Assembly: GCA_963693035.2 (NCBI GenBank)
Contig: CAXMMQ010000001.1
Span: 16,320 to 80,319, forward strand
Direction of reading: 5' to 3'
Length of the DNA stretch: 64,000 nt
Source: Lichenicoccus sp963693035
GTDB lineage: Bacteria; Pseudomonadota; Alphaproteobacteria; Acetobacterales; Acetobacteraceae
The notes under the pieces are model-generated. The model was not told where the DNA came from. It made no database searches and saw only the letters and a list, made by a program, of their open reading frames with translations. Shown here in pieces: positions 8,427 through 17,634 of the stretch (position 1 is the stretch's first letter; each line of letters starts with the position of its first letter). A program made the translations under genes and the position numbers.

Positions 8427-10667
8427 ATGGCCGGAGCGACGATGGCGATACTTCGACGATGGATGCATGGCGGCAGGCGCGCCATCCTGCTGCGCGCGGG
8501 CGTGTGTTGCGTGACGCTGCCGGCGCTTCGGGCTCAAGCGCAGACCGCGCCGGCCGCAGAGCAGGTTTTGGTCACGGGCGCGCGCGCCGATGCGGTGCCG
8601 GTCACGGCCTCCGAGTTCGCGCCCAGCCAGCCCAGCATCGACGAGACCGAGCCGACCAGCACGGTGAATGCGGAAACCCTGAAGAAGATCCTGGTGCCGA
8701 CTGCCGACTACAACGAGGTGGTAGCGCTGACGCCGAGCGCGATGGATGTCAGCCCAGTAGGACCGGGACTGCAGCAGGATTTCGGGCAGAGCATACGCGG
8801 GCTGCAATATACAGAGTTCAGCGTCCTGTTCGACGGCGTTCCGGTGCCCGGGTTTCCGTTCAACCTCGCGCCGCAGCCAGGCGCCTATTTCTTCTCGCGC
8901 GATTTCGGCAGCGTCACGGTCAACCGCGGCCCGGGACCGGCTTCCGCGATCGGGGCTGCGACCTTCGGCGGGTCGGTCGACCTGCGGTCGCCGAACGTCT
9001 CGGGCGCGCCACAGCTCGAGACCTACGGCACCTTCGGCAGCTTCGGCACCAAGCTGTTCGGCGCCGAGGAGTCGTCGGGCTCGCTCGCCGATCTCGGCGG
9101 TGCCAAGCTCCTGCTCGACCTCACGCGCGAGGAAAGCGGCGGCGCGCAGTCGGGCTCGTCGACCGAGCGGCGCAACCTGTTCCTGAAATACGAGCAGCCG
9201 ATCGGGCGCAGCACGACGCTGACCGCCGTCGTCAACCTCGACAACGACAACACCAAGACCCCGTTCGGCGCCACGCTTGCCAACATGAATATCTACGGCC
9301 GCAACTACAGCCTGAACTCGGATCCGACCTCGCTGGACTACAGCGGCTACAACCGCGACTACTACACGACGGATTTCGAGTATCTCGAGCTGAAGTCCGA
9401 TCTCGGTGCAGGCTGGAGCATCGACAACCACGCCTATACGACGGCGTACTACCAGCGCCACTTCCTCACCAACGATCCGGGCGGCAGCTCGCCCAACTTC
9501 TCCGGCACGATCTATCTCGACGGCGTCGCCACCCCTGTCAGCAACGATGTGCAGGGCACGGCCACCCAGCTGGACTACCGCAACTGGGGCGACGTGTTCC
9601 GGCTGAGCAAGGCCACGACATACGGCGATCTCAATCTCGGCGTCTGGGCGGAGCGCGAGGGCTTCACCACCAACGAGGTGCCGGTCGACTTCACCCGGTC
9701 CCGGCAGGCGTACTCCCCCAATCCCGGCTATCCGCAATATCTCGCGAAGTATTTCGCATCCCTGACTACGGCGCAGCCCTACGCCGAGTATGTCTGGCGT
9801 CCGGCGAGCAACGTGACCATCACCGGCGGGGTGAAATACAGCTCCGTCACGCGCTACCTCAACGGCCCCGTCACCCTGACCGGTGCACCGGCCAACGATC
9901 ATGCGACCTTCAACAAGCCGTTGCCGTCATTCGATGCGAACTGGCGCGTGCAGCCGGACTGGTCGTTGTTCGCGCAGGCCGCGGAGGGTTTCCTGACGCC
10001 CCAGCTCAACCTGTTCTCGACCACGACGCCTGCCTCGGTGCAACCCTCCACCACCTGGAGCTACCAGGTCGGCACGGTGTTCCAGCGCCGCTGGCTCAAG
10101 CTCGGAGTCGATGCCTACGACGTCGAATTCCACAACTATATTTCCAGCAACAGCGTCGCCGGCATCACCACCTACTTCAACCAGGGCGGCGCCACCTTCA
10201 AGGGTGTCGAGGTCGAGGCCACGGTGACGCTCGGCCACGGCTTTGCCGCCTACGCCAACGGCTCCCTGAACGACAGCAACTACGGCAATAACGGCAACAA
10301 CCTGGCACAGACGCCGAGGCGCACGGCGACGCTGGCGTTGCTGTATGACCGCGGCAATGTCCTGCGCGACAAGGACGAGGTATTCGGCAACGTCGTGCTG
10401 AAGTCAGTCGGCCCGCAATACGGGCTCGACACGGCGTTCGAAGGCCGGTTCGACCAGTTCCCGATCAAGTCGTACAACGAGGTCGATCTGAATGCCGGCT
10501 ACCTGCTGCCGCTGTTCGGCAGCCGCATCCGCACCAACGTCAACGTCACCAACCTGTTCGACCACCGCTCGCTGACCGGCTATGACGGGCAGACGCTGGA
10601 AGGCCAGGCGCTCTACTGGGTGCAGGCCGGCCGCGGCATCTTCTTCTCGGTGGCGGCCTACCTGTAG
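8427..10667 (+). CDS. TonB-dependent receptor (complete)
   Basis: A 746-residue outer-membrane transporter. GGAGAGGG lies 9 bp before the chosen ATG; a second in-frame ATG five codons later is possible. The N-terminus is a cleavable signal (AILLRAGVCCVTLPALRAQAQ) followed by a probable TonB box around EQVLVTGARA. The plug spans roughly residues 60-180 (NEVVALTPSAMD, IRGLQYTEFSVLFDGVPVPG, NRGPGPASAIGAATFGG). The rest is barrel, with the last strand ending GRGIFFSVAAYL. It is paralogous to the receptor at the window start. It lies immediately after a two-component system and has a candidate binding site of that system upstream. Ligand unknown; co-location with a secreted phosphatase-family protein suggests uptake linked to a phosphoester, which is inference. 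Confidence 0.95.
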   Translation: MAGATMAILRRWMHGGRRAILLRAGVCCVTLPALRAQAQTAPAAEQVLVTGARADAVPVTASEFAPSQPSIDETEPTSTVNAETLKKILVPTADYNEVVALTPSAMDVSPVGPGLQQDFGQSIRGLQYTEFSVLFDGVPVPGFPFNLAPQPGAYFFSRDFGSVTVNRGPGPASAIGAATFGGSVDLRSPNVSGAPQLETYGTFGSFGTKLFGAEESSGSLADLGGAKLLLDLTREESGGAQSGSSTERRNLFLKYEQPIGRSTTLTAVVNLDNDNTKTPFGATLANMNIYGRNYSLNSDPTSLDYSGYNRDYYTTDFEYLELKSDLGAGWSIDNHAYTTAYYQRHFLTNDPGGSSPNFSGTIYLDGVATPVSNDVQGTATQLDYRNWGDVFRLSKATTYGDLNLGVWAEREGFTTNEVPVDFTRSRQAYSPNPGYPQYLAKYFASLTTAQPYAEYVWRPASNVTITGGVKYSSVTRYLNGPVTLTGAPANDHATFNKPLPSFDANWRVQPDWSLFAQAAEGFLTPQLNLFSTTTPASVQPSTTWSYQVGTVFQRRWLKLGVDAYDVEFHNYISSNSVAGITTYFNQGGATFKGVEVEATVTLGHGFAAYANGSLNDSNYGNNGNNLAQTPRRTATLALLYDRGNVLRDKDEVFGNVVLKSVGPQYGLDTAFEGRFDQFPIKSYNEVDLNAGYLLPLFGSRIRTNVNVTNLFDHRSLTGYDGQTLEGQALYWVQAGRGIFFSVAAYL

Positions 10668-10693
10668 CGAGGCTGCCGAAGTAGCCTGCCCGG

Positions 10694-11233
10694 ATGCTTC
10701 CAAGTCATGTCATGCACCCGCCGCGGATCGAGACGCCGAGGCTCGTGCTCGACGCGCACAGGCTGGAGGATTTCGAGCCCATGGCCGCGATGTGGGCCGA
10801 TCCGGATGTGGTGCGGCACATCGGCGGCAAGCCATCGAGCCGGCAGGAGAGCTGGTACCGTCTGCTCCGCAACCGCGGGCTGTGGCCGATCCTGGGCTAC
10901 GGCATTTGGGCGGTCCGCGACCGGCAGACCGGCCGCTTCGTCGGCGAAGTCGGATGTGCCGACTTCCAGCGGGCCACCGAGCCGTCGATCAGCGGGACAC
11001 CCGAGGCAGGCTGGGTCATTGCCGCCTGGGCGCAGCGCCGTGGCTTCGCGAGCGAGGCGGTTGCTGCTGCACTCGCCTGGCTGGATCGAAGCCACCGGTT
11101 TCGCAGGACCATCTGCCTGATCGACAGCGAAAACGTCGCCTCGCTGCGGATCGCAGCGAACAACGGCTTTCAGCCCGCCGGAGCAGTCGGGCTGGACGGG
11201 AAGCAGGTGCCCCTGTTCAGTCGGGACCGGTAG
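10694..11233 (+). CDS. GNAT-family N-acetyltransferase (RimJ/RimL type)
   Basis: A 179-residue acetyl-CoA-dependent N-acetyltransferase. IETPRLVLDAHRLEDFEPM is the typical opening of RimJ/RimL-like enzymes; PEAGWVIAAWAQRRGFASEAV carries the acetyl-CoA pyrophosphate-binding stretch in a slightly altered form (Q-R-R-G-F-A), and NVASLRIAANNGFQPAG is the conserved end of the fold. Possible starts are this ATG or an ATG six codons downstream; neither has a clear ribosome site. It follows the receptor gene by 26 bp but is probably unrelated in function. The last 17 bp overlap the convergent membrane-protein gene. The acetylated substrate is unknown. Confidence 0.85.
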   Translation: MLPSHVMHPPRIETPRLVLDAHRLEDFEPMAAMWADPDVVRHIGGKPSSRQESWYRLLRNRGLWPILGYGIWAVRDRQTGRFVGEVGCADFQRATEPSISGTPEAGWVIAAWAQRRGFASEAVAAALAWLDRSHRFRRTICLIDSENVASLRIAANNGFQPAGAVGLDGKQVPLFSRDR

Positions 11234-11963
11234 AAGCACGGCGGCCGCGCAGGATGCCGGCGCTGACCACAGAGACCAGCAGGAAGGCCACCGCCAGTGC
11301 CGGCATCGCAAGGTCGCCGCCCGGCCAGTGGAGACCGGCGCCCCCGCCGATCCAGAAGCTGCCGAAACCGCACAGCAAGGCGCCGGCGACCTGCTTGAGG
11401 GTATTCTCGGGCACGCGCGTGATCGGGCGGTGCAGGACCAGTCCCAGCAGGGCGACCACCCCCAGGGCCAACGCCGCGCCGGCGCCGGCCGGGAGCCAGA
11501 GCCCGGCGCCGCCCGACCCGACCGCCACCACGATGAACACGACCTCCAGGCCCTCCACGACGGTCGCCTGGAAGCTGGTGGCGAATGCCGCGCCGTCCCA
11601 TCGACCCAACTGCACCGGAGCGGATGCGGCACGCCGTCGATGACGCTCGAAGGCGACGGTTTCGTCGCGCAGCGCGATGATGCCGGCCGCGCGCCGGGTC
11701 GCCTTGAGCAGCCACCGCGCGCCGAACAGGAGCAGCAACAGGCCGAGGCCGAGACGCAGCGGCGCCAGCGGCAGATGTCGCAGCGTCGGCCACAGCAGGG
11801 CCACCAGCAGCAGCAGGACGCCCAGCGCGGCGGCGGCGCCGGCGAGCGCTGCGCGCCAGCCGCGCGTGGAGCCCACCGCCAGCACGACGGTCAGCGCCTC
11901 GATGCACTCGACCAGCGAGGCCGAGCCGGAAGCGAGCAGCGCCGACACCGCGTGCGGGCTCAT
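11217..11963 (-). CDS. Multi-pass membrane protein, COG4280-like
   Basis: A 248-residue protein with about six to seven hydrophobic segments. Two related motifs, VECIEALTVVLAVG near residue 18 and VVEGLEVVFIVVAVG near residue 133, suggest an internally duplicated transporter fold with acidic residues in the membrane, resembling cation-handling families such as FTR1 or UPF0016; this resemblance is by eye only. Its start overlaps the stop of the upstream OPT transporter by 4 bp, so it is the last gene of the cobS-cobT-OPT transcript. That position suggests metal or metal-complex handling, but no function is established. Confidence 0.72.
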   Translation of the reverse strand: MSPHAVSALLASGSASLVECIEALTVVLAVGSTRGWRAALAGAAAALGVLLLLVALLWPTLRHLPLAPLRLGLGLLLLLFGARWLLKATRRAAGIIALRDETVAFERHRRRAASAPVQLGRWDGAAFATSFQATVVEGLEVVFIVVAVGSGGAGLWLPAGAGAALALGVVALLGLVLHRPITRVPENTLKQVAGALLCGFGSFWIGGGAGLHWPGGDLAMPALAVAFLLVSVVSAGILRGRRASTGPD

Positions 11964-13945
11964 GCCGGCGCACGCACCACATGGCGGACGAAGCCGGCGC
12001 AGACGGCCACGAACGCCGCCAATCCGAGCCAGGCGGCGATGCCCGCATAGCCCGGGCCGGTCAGTGAAAGCACGTCCTCGCGGCCGCTGGCGCCGATCAC
12101 CGCCGCCAGGGCCACGCCCATCAGGCTCTCGCCGGCGATGAAGCCTGACGCCAGCATCACGCCGCGCCGGCGATGCGCGTCGAGCATGCTGTCGCTGGCG
12201 ACACCGCCGTCGCGACGCTGCAGCCGTCCGGTCAGCCAGGACAGCAGGGCGCCGATCACCAGCGTCACCGTCACCGTCGGCGGCAGGTAGAGCCCGAGGC
12301 CGACCGCCAGCACCGGCAAGCCCGGCCCGCGCCGCTTCAGCACGGCGTCGCCGGCCACCAGCAGCACGCCCAGGCCGATGCCGATCAGGATCATGGTCCA
12401 GTCGAGCTGGTGCAGAAAAATCCCGCGCGCGATCGTCGCCATCAGGGTCGCCTGCGGGGCGGCGAGCGCCTGCGCCGGGTCCATGCCGGCGCGCGGCATC
12501 GCCCCGGTGAAGCCGTAGGCGGAGTACAGCAGGTCGAGCACCGGCGGGATCACCGCGGCCCCCACCACGACGCCCACCATCAGCACGAGCTGCTGCCGCC
12601 AGGGTGTCGCACCCACCAGCTGGCCGGTCTTGAGGTCCTGCAGATTGTCGTTGGAGATGGTCGCCGCCGCCAGGATCGCCGAGGTCACGAAGAGCACCGA
12701 GGCGATGGCCAGGCCGCGATGATCGGCGGCGAATTCGCGCGGCAGGGCGCCGATCGCGTCGAGCGCCAGCAGCAGCAGCGATACCAGCACCACGGCGAGG
12801 ATGGCGATGCCGGAGATCGGACTGGAGGACGAACCGACGATGCCGGCCATGTAGCCGCAGGCCGCCGCCACCAGGAAGCCGAACAGCAGGCAGACCAGGG
12901 TGCAGGCGAGGCCGAGCCCGATGGCGGCGCCCAGATGCGGCGCGTCGGCCAGGAAGAAGCTGCAGAAGCAGGCCAGCAGGCAGAGCAGCATCAGCAGGCC
13001 GAGGCCGATGATCACCGGCGGTGCGAGGTCCCGGTCCGTGCGTTCGTCCTCGGCAGGCCCGCCGGCGCCGCTGCTGCGACGCGAGAGGGCGGCACGCAGC
13101 CCGCCGGCGACCGGGCCGATCAGGCCGATCAGGGTCCAGATGGCGGCCACCGCGATGGTGCCGGCGCCGATGAAGCGCACCTTGTGCGACCAGATCGCGG
13201 TGGCGAACGCCGCGGCACCGACGCCCGCCGGATGCGGCGTGATCGCAGTGAGCGCCGGCACCGCGACGCCCCAGCCGATCACGGCGCCGAGCAGGATCGC
13301 CAGACCCCCGCCGATGCCGACCAGGTAGCCGGCGCCGACGAGGGCGAGCGAGAAGCCGGTGGAGAGCCGGAACAGCGCGAAGCCCGCGGCGAGCGTCACG
13401 CTGACGCTGTCGGCGAGCAAGCCGAGGCCGCCGCTGGCGAGGCTGAAGGCTGCCGCAATCAAGCCGCCCGCGACCAGTTCGCGCAACCCGCTACCGCCGC
13501 CCGTCATGTCGCCGGCGCGCAGGATCTCGGCCGCCGCGGTGCCTTCCGGGTACGGCAACGCGCTGCCGGTGACCAAGGCGCGACGCAGCGGGATGGTGAA
13601 CAGCACGCCGAGGATGCCGCCGGCGGCGCAGATCGCCATCACCCACACATAGGGAAAGCCGTGCCAATGCCCGATCATCAGCAGCCCGGGCAGCACGAAG
13701 ATCACCGAGCTCAGGGTGCCGGCGGCCGAGGCCTGGGTCTGCACCATGTTGTTCTCGAGGATGCTGCCGTCGCCGGCGAGACGCAGCACCGCCATCGAGA
13801 TCACCGCCGCCGGGATCGAGGAGGCGAAGGTGAGACCGACCTTGAGGCCGAGATAGACGTTCGACGCGGTGAACACGACGGTGATCAGCGCACCGAGCAC
13901 CAGCCCGCGGAAGGTCAGTTCCCGGACCGAGGCGGTGCCGCGCAA
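11960..13945 (-). CDS. OPT family oligopeptide/metal-chelate transporter
   Basis: A 661-residue inner-membrane protein with about 14-16 hydrophobic helices. The opening ELTFRGLVLGALITVVFTA, followed by NVYLGLKVGLTFASSIPAAV, is the hallmark of prokaryotic OPT transporters, as are NMVQTQASAAG and the later NDNLQDLKTGQLVGATPW. OPT members import peptides or metal-chelates by proton coupling. The gene begins 3 bp after cobT ends and overlaps the following COG4280-like gene by 4 bp, so all three are probably co-transcribed with cobS. Substrate cannot be told from sequence; the neighbours raise the possibility of a cobalt or corrinoid-related ligand. Confidence 0.92.
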   Translation of the reverse strand: MRGTASVRELTFRGLVLGALITVVFTASNVYLGLKVGLTFASSIPAAVISMAVLRLAGDGSILENNMVQTQASAAGTLSSVIFVLPGLLMIGHWHGFPYVWVMAICAAGGILGVLFTIPLRRALVTGSALPYPEGTAAAEILRAGDMTGGGSGLRELVAGGLIAAAFSLASGGLGLLADSVSVTLAAGFALFRLSTGFSLALVGAGYLVGIGGGLAILLGAVIGWGVAVPALTAITPHPAGVGAAAFATAIWSHKVRFIGAGTIAVAAIWTLIGLIGPVAGGLRAALSRRSSGAGGPAEDERTDRDLAPPVIIGLGLLMLLCLLACFCSFFLADAPHLGAAIGLGLACTLVCLLFGFLVAAACGYMAGIVGSSSSPISGIAILAVVLVSLLLLALDAIGALPREFAADHRGLAIASVLFVTSAILAAATISNDNLQDLKTGQLVGATPWRQQLVLMVGVVVGAAVIPPVLDLLYSAYGFTGAMPRAGMDPAQALAAPQATLMATIARGIFLHQLDWTMILIGIGLGVLLVAGDAVLKRRGPGLPVLAVGLGLYLPPTVTVTLVIGALLSWLTGRLQRRDGGVASDSMLDAHRRRGVMLASGFIAGESLMGVALAAVIGASGREDVLSLTGPGYAGIAAWLGLAAFVAVCAGFVRHVVRAPA

Positions 13946-13948
13946 GGT

Positions 13949-15823
13949 TCAGGCCACCAGCGCGCTGCGCTCCTGGCGCAGCCAGGCACGCCGCGCATCC
14001 TCGTCGAACAGTTCGGACAGCTTCGCCATCATGGTGCCGCCCAGCTCCTCGGCATCGGTGATGGTGACCGCGCGCCGGTAGTAGCGGGTGACATCGTGGC
14101 CGATTCCGATCGCGATCAGCTCGACCGCCTGCCGGCTCTCGATGTCCAGGATCACCTCGCGCAGGTGCCGCTCCAGGTAGGAGCCCGAGTTCACCGACAG
14201 CGTGCTGTCATCGACCGGCGCGCCGTCGCTGATCACCATCAGGATACGCCGGCTCTCGCACCGGCCGAGCAGCCGCTTGTACGCCCACAGCAGCGCCTCA
14301 CCGTCGATGTTCTCCTTGAGCAGGCCCTCGCGCAGCATCAGCCCCAGGTTGCGGCGTGCCCGGCGCCACGGCATGTCGGCGGACTTGTAGATGATGTGGC
14401 GCAAATCGTTCAGCCGGCCTGGCTCGCGCGGCTTGCCCTCGGCGACCCAGCGCTCGCGGCTCTGGCCGCCCTTCCAGGCGCGCGTGGTGAAGCCGAGCAC
14501 CTCGACCTTGACGGCGCAGCGCTCCAGCGTGCGCGCCAGGATGTCGCCGCACATCGCCGCCACCGTGATCGGGCGGCCGCGCATCGAGCCCGAGTTGTCG
14601 ATCAGGAGCGTCACCACGGTGTCGCGGAAATCCGTGTCGCGCTCGTGCTTGTACGACAATGAAAGCGTCGGATTCACCACCACGCGGGCGAGGCGGCCGG
14701 CGTCCAGGATCCCCTCCTCGAGATCGAACTCCCAGGCCCGCATCTGCTGCGCCATCAGCCGACGCTGCAGCCGGTTGGCAAGCTTGGAGACCACGCCGGA
14801 AAGATTGAGCAACTGCTGGTCGAGCTGCTGGCGCAGGCGGGCAAGCTCCTCGGCGTCGCACAGGTCCTCGGCGGCGACCTCCTCGTCGAACTGCCGGATG
14901 AACGCCTTGTAGGTGGGACCGGCCTCGATCTCGTGCGGCGGGTGCCGCGGCTGCGGCCCGCCGGGCCGGTCCTCGCCCTCGGCGGACCCCTCCTGCTCCT
15001 CGCCGGGCTCCTCGTCCTCCTCGGCCGCGCCCGAGCGGGCGAATTCCGGGGTCGGCGAGGGCTGCATGTCGCTGCCGTCGTCGCCGGCGCCGTCCTCGGG
15101 CGTCGGCGGCTTGTCGCCACCCTGCTCCTCGCTGTCCTGGTCGGACTGCGCGCTGTCGTCCTGCTCCTCCTCGGCCTCCACTTCCGCTTCGGCAAGGTCG
15201 TAGGCGGCGAGCAGCCGGCGGGCGGCGCGAGTGAAGTCGCCCTGGTCGTCCTGCGCACGCGCCAGCTCGTCGAGAGCCGCATCGGCGTTCTCGCCCATCG
15301 CATCGCGCCACTGCGCCAGCACCGCCTGCGCCGGGCGTGGCGACGGCCTACCCGACATGCGCTCGCGCGCCAGCAGCCCGAGGGCGGCGGCCACCGGCAA
15401 CTGCTCCCTGCGCGTCATGCGGTCATAGCCGCCCTGCTCGCATTCCTGCGCGAGCCGGTCCTGCAGGTTGGCGGCGACGCCCGCCATGTGCCGGGCGCCG
15501 ACCACCTCGATGCGGGCCTGCTCCAGCGCGTCATACACCTCGCGCGCCTCGCGCGGGGCGGGCGTGCGGGCGGCATGCACGCGGCTGTCATGGTGGCGCA
15601 GCCGCAGCCCGGCGGCGTCGGCGGCGCCGCGCAGGCGGGCAATGTCGGGCGCCGACAAGGCACGCGTCGGTTGCGGCAGTCGCACGCGGTTGCCGACCAC
15701 GTTGCCGGGGCCGGCCTGGAAGGTAACCTGCACGTCCGGCTTGCCGCCGATGGCACGCAACGCGCCGGCGGTGGCGCGCTTGAAGCTCTCGGCGCGGCCG
15801 TTCGGGTCGTTGCGTCCGCTCAT
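13949..15823 (-). CDS. cobT: Aerobic cobaltochelatase subunit CobT
   Basis: A 624-residue subunit of the ATP-dependent cobaltochelatase CobN-CobS-CobT, which inserts cobalt into hydrogenobyrinate a,c-diamide in the oxygen-dependent vitamin B12 pathway (cytoplasm). The N-terminal CobT domain (residues 1-200) is followed by a long acidic linker of mixed E/D/P runs (about 215-310), then a von Willebrand A domain whose MIDAS motif DNSGSM (near residue 407) binds the metal that joins it to CobS/CobN. Length and order match known CobT. It starts 1 bp after the cobS stop, so the two AAA+/VWA partners are co-translated. The large subunit CobN is not in this window. Confidence 0.95.
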   Translation of the reverse strand: MSGRNDPNGRAESFKRATAGALRAIGGKPDVQVTFQAGPGNVVGNRVRLPQPTRALSAPDIARLRGAADAAGLRLRHHDSRVHAARTPAPREAREVYDALEQARIEVVGARHMAGVAANLQDRLAQECEQGGYDRMTRREQLPVAAALGLLARERMSGRPSPRPAQAVLAQWRDAMGENADAALDELARAQDDQGDFTRAARRLLAAYDLAEAEVEAEEEQDDSAQSDQDSEEQGGDKPPTPEDGAGDDGSDMQPSPTPEFARSGAAEEDEEPGEEQEGSAEGEDRPGGPQPRHPPHEIEAGPTYKAFIRQFDEEVAAEDLCDAEELARLRQQLDQQLLNLSGVVSKLANRLQRRLMAQQMRAWEFDLEEGILDAGRLARVVVNPTLSLSYKHERDTDFRDTVVTLLIDNSGSMRGRPITVAAMCGDILARTLERCAVKVEVLGFTTRAWKGGQSRERWVAEGKPREPGRLNDLRHIIYKSADMPWRRARRNLGLMLREGLLKENIDGEALLWAYKRLLGRCESRRILMVISDGAPVDDSTLSVNSGSYLERHLREVILDIESRQAVELIAIGIGHDVTRYYRRAVTITDAEELGGTMMAKLSELFDEDARRAWLRQERSALVA

Positions 15824-15824
15824 G

Positions 15825-16892
15825 CTAGCGGGCGCGCGCCTGCATGACGGCCGGCGTCGGCAGCGACGTGGCGAGTTCCTCGTTGAAGCAGCGCTGGTAG
15901 TATTCGGCCACCGTCGGCCGCTCCGCCTCGTCGCACTTGTTGAGGAAGGTAAGCCGGAACGCGAAGCCGAGATCGTCGAAGATCTGCGCGTTCTCGGCCC
16001 AGGTGATGACAGTGCGCGGCGACATCACCGTCGAGATGTCGCCGTTGATGAAGCCCGCCCGCGTCAGGTCGGCCAGCGCCACCATGCTCTCGACCCGCCG
16101 CTTGGTGGCGGAGTTGCGCCCGTCCCAGCCCATCTTGGACAGCACGATCGCGGTCTCCTGCGCGTGCGGCAGGTAGTTCAGCGTGGTGACGATGTTCCAG
16201 CGGTCCATCTGGCCCTGGTTGATCTGCTGGGTGCCATGATAGAGCCCGGTGGTGTCGCCGAGCCCGACCGTGTTGGCGGTGGCGAACAGCCGGAACGCCG
16301 GATGCGGCCGGATCACCCGGTTCTGGTCGAGCAGCGTCAGTCGTCCCTCGACCTCCAGCACGCGCTGGATCACGAACATCACGTCCGGACGCCCGGCATC
16401 GTATTCGTCGAACACCAGCGCGCAGGCGTGCTGCAGCGCCCAGGGCAGCAGTCCCTCGCGGAACTCGGTGATCTGCTTGCCATCCTTGAGCACGATGGCG
16501 TCCTTGCCGACCAGGTCGATGCGGCTGATATGGCTGTCGAGGTTGATGCGTATGCAGGGCCAGTTCAGCCGCGCCGCCACCTGCTCGATGTGGCTGGATT
16601 TCCCGGTGCCGTGATAGCCCTGGATCATCACGCGGCGATTGAAGGCGAACCCCGCCAGGATCGCCAGCGTGGTCTCGCGGTCGAATCGATATGCGGTGTC
16701 GATCTCCGGCACATGCTCGGTGCGCATCGAAAAGGCAGGGACGTCGATGTCGCTGTCGATGCCGAAGGTTTCTCGCGCCGGCAGCCGGATGTCCGGCAGG
16801 CCGAGCGAGGAGGTGGCGGCGAAACCGGGCTCACCCCGCCCTCCGGCTCTTGCCTCGTTGCCGGCTCCCGACAGGTCGGCGATCTCATCCAT
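15825..16892 (-). CDS. cobS: Aerobic cobaltochelatase subunit CobS (AAA+ ATPase)
   Basis: A 355-residue MoxR-like AAA+ ATPase that forms the CobS-CobT chaperone ring powering cobalt insertion by CobN. Walker A is GYHGTGKSS near residue 92, Walker B is LVFDEYDAG near 150, and sensor regions ATANTVGLGDTTGLYHGTQ and MDRWNIVTTLNYLP follow. The N-terminal segment ARETFGIDSDIDVPAFS is characteristic of CobS. AGGACA precedes the ATG at suitable distance. Next upstream (68 bp) is a J-domain protein, a neighbour commonly found beside cobS in alphaproteobacteria. Confidence 0.96.
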   Translation of the reverse strand: MDEIADLSGAGNEARAGGRGEPGFAATSSLGLPDIRLPARETFGIDSDIDVPAFSMRTEHVPEIDTAYRFDRETTLAILAGFAFNRRVMIQGYHGTGKSSHIEQVAARLNWPCIRINLDSHISRIDLVGKDAIVLKDGKQITEFREGLLPWALQHACALVFDEYDAGRPDVMFVIQRVLEVEGRLTLLDQNRVIRPHPAFRLFATANTVGLGDTTGLYHGTQQINQGQMDRWNIVTTLNYLPHAQETAIVLSKMGWDGRNSATKRRVESMVALADLTRAGFINGDISTVMSPRTVITWAENAQIFDDLGFAFRLTFLNKCDEAERPTVAEYYQRCFNEELATSLPTPAVMQARAR

Positions 16893-16960
16893 GAGGCTGT
16901 CCTGCTACCCTGTGCACACAATCGCCACGCTCGCCCCGGAAGGCCGCGGCCGATGATGGT

Positions 16961-17584
16961 TCAACCCGCCTCGGCGAGACCGGTTTGCCGCTGGCCCTGA
17001 AGATGGCTGCGCAGCGTTGTGTACGCCACGTTGATGGTCTTGAGCCGCTCCTCGGCCGCGCGGTCGCCGCCGTTGGCATCCGGATGATGGCGCCGGGCCA
17101 GCGTCTTGTAGCGGCTCTTGAGCTCCTGCATCGAGACCGGCCAGGGCAGGCCGAGGGTGTCGAGCGGCTGGCGCAGCTCGGCCGGTCGCTGGTCGGCCGG
17201 TCTCGCATTCGCACGTCGCGCCGCGTGGCCGTTCAGCAGCCCGAGCGGGTCGAGGATCGCCTCCTCCTCGAAGGCCCGCGCCGCATGGCCGCCGCCGAGA
17301 TGGCCGAGCCGCCAGGACGGCCGGTTCCACGACACGTCGGCGCGCAGGTGCGCCTCGATCTGCCCGGGATTCATGCCCTTGTAGAAGTCCCAGCGCGCAT
17401 TGTACTCGCGGACATGCGCCAGGCAGAACCACCAGTATTCGTTCAGGCTGTCGCGGGAACGCGGCGCACGGTAGCCGGCGGCCTCGGTGCAGTCCGGCAT
17501 GTCGCAGAGCCGGCCCGGAGCATCCGGGTCGGGGTCGAAGGCCCTGTGGCGCGCAGTCCGGTGTCGCGGGGTCCTGGGGATCAT
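16961..17584 (-). CDS. J-domain (DnaJ-like) co-chaperone
   Basis: A protein of about 207 residues from the start MIPRTPRH; a longer frame exists but its extra 51 residues are low-complexity and overlap the divergent bolA-like gene. The C-terminal part is a J domain: LDTLGLPWPVSMQELKSRYK, then LARRHHPDANGGDRAAEERL with the HPD signature, which stimulates Hsp70 ATPase. The N-terminal part contains C-x4-C spacing (CDMPDC) and WWFCLAHVREYN, suggesting a small metal-binding element. This architecture is common next to cobS in alphaproteobacteria. Client proteins unknown. The start is uncertain because no strong ribosome site is visible. Confidence 0.85.
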   Translation of the reverse strand: MIPRTPRHRTARHRAFDPDPDAPGRLCDMPDCTEAAGYRAPRSRDSLNEYWWFCLAHVREYNARWDFYKGMNPGQIEAHLRADVSWNRPSWRLGHLGGGHAARAFEEEAILDPLGLLNGHAARRANARPADQRPAELRQPLDTLGLPWPVSMQELKSRYKTLARRHHPDANGGDRAAEERLKTINVAYTTLRSHLQGQRQTGLAEAG

Positions 17585-17634
17585 CAGGGCGTTTATGTGC
17601 GCCCGTCGGCATGGGGTGCAAGAGGCAACGGGGG

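Noticed and set aside
12173..14662. An 829-codon open frame antisense to the OPT and cobT genes
   Set aside because: Composition is dominated by Q, R, H, D and A repeats with no recognisable fold; the opposite strand has complete, conserved genes.
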